8,915 nt of DNA from Flavobacteriaceae bacterium (lineage in GTDB: Bacteria; Bacteroidota; Bacteroidia; Flavobacteriales; Flavobacteriaceae). The stretch's first letter is position 1. Each line of letters opens with the position of its first letter. The notes under the pieces were generated by a model that saw only the letters and a program-made list of their open reading frames with translations, was not told the origin of the DNA and ran no database searches. The stretch covers positions 1-8,915 of the forward strand of contig CANHBE010000098.1 in the NCBI GenBank assembly GCA_947458575.1. The letters are read 5' to 3'. This document shows positions 5,912-8,915 of this stretch, in pieces. The position numbers and the translations under genes were made by a program.

Positions 5912-6523
5912 TTGAAGTCTGAAGACATATACAAAACGATTGCATCGCCTACAGAGGAAATACTATTTAAGGAAAAAAATAGTAAATTTTTTGGCTACGC
6001 TTTCCCCATTTCCGAAGAAGCGGAAATAAAACCAATCTTAGAGACATTACGTAAAAAATTCCCCGACGCAGGTCATTTTTGCTATGCATACCAGATTGGC
6101 TCAACCGACATTTCGTACCGAGCCAATGACGACGGAGAACCCAGCAACAGTGCAGGTATGCCTATTTATGGTCAAATACAATCAAAAGGATTGACCAATA
6201 TTATTGTAGTCGTGATTAGATATTTTGGCGGTACAAAGTTAGGTGTCGGTGGTTTGATCTCTGCTTATCGAACCACCGCTCAAATGTCCTTGGAACAGGC
6301 GGAAATTATCGAAAAAACCATTGACATACATTTAGTAATCACATTCGACTACCAGAACATAAACAAAGTCATGCGTTTAATCAAAGAGAAAAATCTGACT
6401 ATTGTCTCTCAAAGTATGGAAATGGCCTGCGAAATTGAAGTAACGACCAGAAAAGGAAATCTTCCTGAAGTCCAAGCGTCTTTTGAAAACCTCTTTGGTG
6501 TAACTCTAAAATTGAAAGCGTAA
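5912..6523 (+). CDS. YigZ/IMPACT family protein (UPF0029 + DUF1949)
   Basis: A 203-residue protein of the conserved YigZ/IMPACT family. The N-terminal UPF0029 (Impact) domain covers about 15-125, with the signature YRANDDGEPSNSAGMP (69-84) and VVVIRYFGGTKLGVGGL (99-115). The C-terminal DUF1949-type ferredoxin-like domain covers about 137-200. The eukaryotic relative IMPACT/YIH1 binds GCN1 and modulates translational stress signalling. The bacterial role is not established, though nucleic-acid or ribosome binding has been suggested. The start must be non-ATG: the frame opens only after the HAD stop TAA (5903-5905), no ATG precedes the conserved region, and TTG at 5912 gives the normal N-terminus (MKSEDIYKTI). 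It lies 6 bp after the HAD stop, in the same frame, so it is very likely co-transcribed and coupled with ribD and the HAD gene. Confidence 0.92.
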   Translation: MKSEDIYKTIASPTEEILFKEKNSKFFGYAFPISEEAEIKPILETLRKKFPDAGHFCYAYQIGSTDISYRANDDGEPSNSAGMPIYGQIQSKGLTNIIVVVIRYFGGTKLGVGGLISAYRTTAQMSLEQAEIIEKTIDIHLVITFDYQNINKVMRLIKEKNLTIVSQSMEMACEIEVTTRKGNLPEVQASFENLFGVTLKLKA

Positions 6524-6524
6524 A

Positions 6525-6920
6525 CTACGATTTAATGATTGCTAAAATATCTTTTGGCGGCACCATCGGTCTCCCTGTTTCCATATTGACAAATACCAAA
6601 ACAAAATGAGCAGTTGTTAACAACTCATCTATCTCGCTCCAAATCTCACATTCAAATTCTATCTTAACTGAAGAATAATTTTTGAACCTAGTCTTGACGG
6701 TCAGCAAGTCGTCATACCGAGCTGGTTTTTTATAATTTAAAGTCATCGACACTATTGGCAATGCAATTCCTCCCTCCTCCAAACTTTTATACGAAACTCC
6801 TTTGTTTCTAAGCCACTCCACGCGACCCATCTCAAAAAATGGTATGTAATTACCATGATAAACAACTCCCATTTGATCAGTTTCTGAATAGCGAACGCGC
6901 ACTTGAATTTCGTGTATCAT
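6525..6920 (-). CDS. Acyl-CoA thioesterase, YbgC/4HBT hot-dog family
   Basis: A 131-residue single hot-dog-domain thioesterase that hydrolyses acyl-CoA or acyl-carrier-protein thioesters in the cytoplasm. The family signature is clear near the N-terminus: RVRYSETDQMGVVYHGNYIP (8-27), with the catalytic Asp15 of the 4-hydroxybenzoyl-CoA thioesterase/YbgC class, followed by FFEMGRVEWLR (28-38). Length is normal. The exact substrate cannot be read from the sequence; YbgC and FadM relatives differ widely. The ATG at 6920 places the conserved motif at the expected distance from the N-terminus. It converges on yigZ with one base between the stop codons and no terminator. It diverges from dnaA, a neighbour I recall beside dnaA in many Flavobacteriaceae. 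Confidence 0.92.
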   Translation of the reverse strand: MIHEIQVRVRYSETDQMGVVYHGNYIPFFEMGRVEWLRNKGVSYKSLEEGGIALPIVSMTLNYKKPARYDDLLTVKTRFKNYSSVKIEFECEIWSEIDELLTTAHFVLVFVNMETGRPMVPPKDILAIIKS

Positions 6921-6941
6921 ATATATTACGTTTTAATTTCG

Positions 6942-6949
6942 CAAAAATT
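6942..6949 (-). promoter_or_regulatory. Weak candidate -7 element for the thioesterase gene
   Basis: On the minus strand this reads AATTTTTG, one mismatch from TAnnTTTG, and ends 21 bp before the thioesterase ATG. No convincing -33 element accompanies it. Confidence 0.25.
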
Positions 6950-6954
6950 CCGAC

Positions 6955-7032
6955 TGTGAAAAAAGATTCTTACGACAATATTTTTTATAAATCAACTTTA
7001 ATTTTATTTTTTTTTAACGATTTTTGTTCACA
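6955..7032. other. A+T-rich segment with DnaA-box-like sequences (possible oriC or dnaA autoregulatory region)
   Basis: In the thioesterase/dnaA intergenic gap, 6955-6963 reads TTTTTCACA on the minus strand, fitting the relaxed DnaA-box consensus TTWTNCACA. TTGTTCACA at 7024-7032 on the plus strand has one mismatch. Between them, 6961-7030 has only 11 G or C in 70 bases and contains a run of nine T residues, so it would melt easily. Boxes flanking an A+T-rich tract upstream of dnaA are the layout of many bacterial origins and also of DnaA autoregulation. With only two imperfect boxes this is a candidate, not a call. In some Bacteroidota oriC is not next to dnaA. Confidence 0.35.
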
Positions 7033-7117
7033 TATTTGTTACCCCAAAATAGAGAAGAAAAGCAACTGTTTTTCTTTGTAGGATAACCTTTAATAAAATA
7101 CAAATTTATAACTAAAT

Positions 7118-8545
7118 ATGAGCAAAACTGCGCAATCAGTCTGGGAAAATTGTCTGCTATTTATCAAGGACAATATTCAAGACCAAGCCTACAAGACTTG
7201 GTTTGAACCGATTAAGTCTGTTGAGCTCACCGATAACGCACTTTATATTCAAGTCCCTAGTAAATTTTTCTACGAATGGCTTGAAGAACACTATGTAAAA
7301 TTACTAAAAGTTGCTCTTACCAAAGAATTAGGTAAAAATGCCAAGTTGCTATACAAAATCAAAATGGAAAATACCTATGGCAACAAACAACCTTTTACAG
7401 AACAACTTCCAAGCGCTCACAGAAGCTCTATAAAATCACAAGAAGTTGATGCGCCGTTTAAGAATTTGAGTCCAGAACTCAAAAACCCTTTTGTAATTCC
7501 AGGTATCAGAAACCTAAAAATTGAATCGCAATTAAATGCCAATTATAACTTTGAGAATTTCCTCGAAGGCGATTCCAATAGGTTGGCACGATCTGCAGGA
7601 ATGGCTGTAGCGAACAAACCTGGTGGAACTTCATTTAATCCACTTCTTATCTTTGGCGGTGTCGGTTTGGGTAAAACCCACTTGGCACATGCCATTGGAG
7701 TAGAAATAAAAGATAAGTATCCGGAAAAAACGGTCCTTTATATTTCAGCTGAAATATTCACACAACAATATATTGATTCTGTAAAGAAGAACAATCGAAA
7801 TGATTTTATCCACTTCTATCAATTGATCGATGTTTTGATCATTGATGACGTGCAGTTCTTGTCAGGAAAATCTGGGACACAAGATGTATTCTTTCATATT
7901 TTCAACTACTTGCACCAAAATGGCAAACAGGTCATTCTGACTTCGGATAAAGCACCTGTTGATATGCAAGACATCGAGCAAAGATTACTTTCGCGCTTCA
8001 AGTGGGGACTTTCAGCAGAGTTGCACCAACCGGATTATGAAACAAGAATATCGATTCTGAAAAATATATTATATCGCGATGGCGTAGACATGCCAGACGA
8101 GATTCTCGAATATGTAGCGCGAAATATCAAATCGAATGTTAGAGAGCTTGAAGGAGCAATTATCTCATTGATTGCACAATCATCTTTTAACAAGAAAGAA
8201 GTGACCATTGATTTAGCGAAGCATGTTGTAGAGAAATTCGTGAAGAACATCAAGCGAGAAATCTCAATTGAGTACATTCAAAAAACTGTTTCTGATTATT
8301 TTCAACTCGACCTGGAAGTTCTTCAATCCAAGACGAGAAAAAGACATGTTGTTCAAGCGCGTCAATTGGCCATGTTTTTTGCAAAAAAATTTACCAAAGC
8401 TTCTTTGGCGAATATCGGTTCCCAAATTGGAGACCGAGATCATGCCACCGTGCTACACGCTTGTAAAACAGTAGACAATTTGGCTGCAACAGATAAGCAA
8501 TTCAAAAAATTTGTGGAAGATATTCACAAGAAACTATCGCTGTAA
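7118..8545 (+). CDS. dnaA: Chromosomal replication initiator protein DnaA
   Basis: A 475-residue DnaA with all four domains. Domain I (about 1-85; VWENCLLFIKDNIQDQAYKTW at the start) handles self-interaction and helicase loading. Domain II is a short linker, about 86-140. Domain III is the AAA+ ATPase, about 141-360, with Walker A GGVGLGKTH (180-188), Walker B VLIIDDVQF (239-247), sensor 1 ILTSD (273-277), the box VII/arginine-finger region EQRLLSRFKWG (287-297) and sensor 2 VRELEGA (341-347). Domain IV, about 378-475, binds DNA, with the DnaA signature DRDHATVLHACKTV (439-452). ATP-DnaA binds boxes at oriC and opens the duplex. The ATG at 7118 gives the standard N-terminus; the upstream AACTAAAT offers no clear Shine-Dalgarno. 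DnaA-box-like sequences upstream suggest autoregulation. The phosphatase gene begins one base after the stop, so the two are probably co-transcribed. Confidence 0.98.
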   Translation: MSKTAQSVWENCLLFIKDNIQDQAYKTWFEPIKSVELTDNALYIQVPSKFFYEWLEEHYVKLLKVALTKELGKNAKLLYKIKMENTYGNKQPFTEQLPSAHRSSIKSQEVDAPFKNLSPELKNPFVIPGIRNLKIESQLNANYNFENFLEGDSNRLARSAGMAVANKPGGTSFNPLLIFGGVGLGKTHLAHAIGVEIKDKYPEKTVLYISAEIFTQQYIDSVKKNNRNDFIHFYQLIDVLIIDDVQFLSGKSGTQDVFFHIFNYLHQNGKQVILTSDKAPVDMQDIEQRLLSRFKWGLSAELHQPDYETRISILKNILYRDGVDMPDEILEYVARNIKSNVRELEGAIISLIAQSSFNKKEVTIDLAKHVVEKFVKNIKREISIEYIQKTVSDYFQLDLEVLQSKTRKRHVVQARQLAMFFAKKFTKASLANIGSQIGDRDHATVLHACKTVDNLAATDKQFKKFVEDIHKKLSL

Positions 8546-8546
8546 A

Positions 8547-8915
8547 ATGCCGGTCAAAATTTTAATGGTATGCTTAGGCAATATCTGTCGTTCTCCTTTG
8601 GCAGAAGGAATTCTAAAATCTAAACTTCCCTCAAAAGACTTTATTGTCGACTCGGCAGGAACTGGTAATTGGCATGTTGGTCAACAACCTGATGAGCGCT
8701 CTATCGCTATTGCTAAAAAAAACGGAATCGACATCACATACCAACGAGGAAGACACTTCCAATCAACAGACTTTGATAATTACGATTACATCTACGTCAT
8801 GGACCAGTCCAATTTTGAAGACGTCGTTAAACTTGCTGACAACGAAGAACAATACAAAAAGGTCAAACTGATACTCGAGGAAATTTTTCCGGGAGAAAAT
8901 GTTGACGTTCCCGAT
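8547..8915 (+). CDS. Low-molecular-weight protein tyrosine phosphatase (3' end outside window)
   Basis: The first 123 codons of a low-molecular-weight protein tyrosine phosphatase, open to the window edge. The N-terminus carries the P-loop VCLGNICRS (8-16), a C-X5-R signature with nucleophile Cys9 and Arg15, and then SPLAEGIL and DSAGTGNWHVGQQPDERS (35-52), typical of the family. The last visible residues, VPD, match the start of the conserved (V/I)PDP segment that supplies the general-acid Asp, so about 25-30 residues are missing. Substrates are phosphotyrosine proteins; in bacteria these are often BY-kinases of capsule or exopolysaccharide systems, but nothing here identifies the partner. 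ATG 8547 lies one base after the dnaA stop; the in-frame ATG at 8565 would begin inside the P-loop strand and is unlikely. Confidence 0.93.
   Translation, partial: MPVKILMVCLGNICRSPLAEGILKSKLPSKDFIVDSAGTGNWHVGQQPDERSIAIAKKNGIDITYQRGRHFQSTDFDNYDYIYVMDQSNFEDVVKLADNEEQYKKVKLILEEIFPGENVDVPD

Noticed and set aside
7806..7814. DnaA-box-like TTATCCACT inside dnaA
   Set aside because: A single 8/9 match in coding sequence with no cluster around it; near matches to a degenerate 9-mer are expected by chance.
8644..8871. 75-codon plus-strand frame in the last 300 bases
   Set aside because: It lies in another frame of the tyrosine phosphatase gene, whose own frame shows the full C-X5-R P-loop.

Overview
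The window looks like a chromosomal segment from a member of the Bacteroidota, most likely class Flavobacteriia. The protein sequences read like flavobacterial housekeeping genes, intergenic DNA is very A+T-rich, Shine-Dalgarno sequences are absent or weak, and two start regions carry perfect matches to the Bacteroidetes -7 promoter element TAnnTTTG. The genus cannot be named from what is visible.

Layout. Positions 1-484 hold no intact gene. They contain the 3' half of a CAT-anticodon tRNA (90-131) with its own terminator (136-166). There is no matching 5' half, which is the usual scar of a tyrosine-recombinase element integrated at a tRNA; the element would lie to the left, outside the window. 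A strong bidirectional hairpin terminator (449-481) then closes hisS, which runs leftwards (485-1912). Divergent from hisS is an FtsX/MacB-type ABC transporter permease (2090-3331). It meets prmC (minus strand, 3306-4187) tail to tail with a 26-bp overlap. A 94-bp divergent promoter region separates prmC from a rightward cluster: ribD (GTG start, 4282), a HAD phosphatase (overlaps ribD by 8 bp) and a YigZ/IMPACT-family gene (TTG start, 6 bp after the HAD stop and in the same frame). An acyl-CoA thioesterase of the YbgC/4HBT type (minus strand, 6525-6920) converges on yigZ with a 1-bp gap. A 197-bp, extremely A+T-rich gap with DnaA-box-like sequences leads into dnaA (7118-8545). One base after dnaA begins a low-molecular-weight protein tyrosine phosphatase, which is cut by the window edge.

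How the genes work together. hisS, prmC and dnaA are core translation and replication functions: tRNA charging, release-factor methylation and replication initiation. ribD catalyses two riboflavin steps and makes a phosphorylated pyrimidine that must next be dephosphorylated. The HAD phosphatase physically overlapping ribD is therefore an attractive candidate for that often unassigned step. The ABC permease has no ATPase gene beside it.

I do not see an obviously novel multi-gene system. The items most worth following up are the tRNA-fragment attachment scar, the ribD-HAD-yigZ cluster with its non-ATG starts, and the possible replication-origin or autoregulatory DNA upstream of dnaA.
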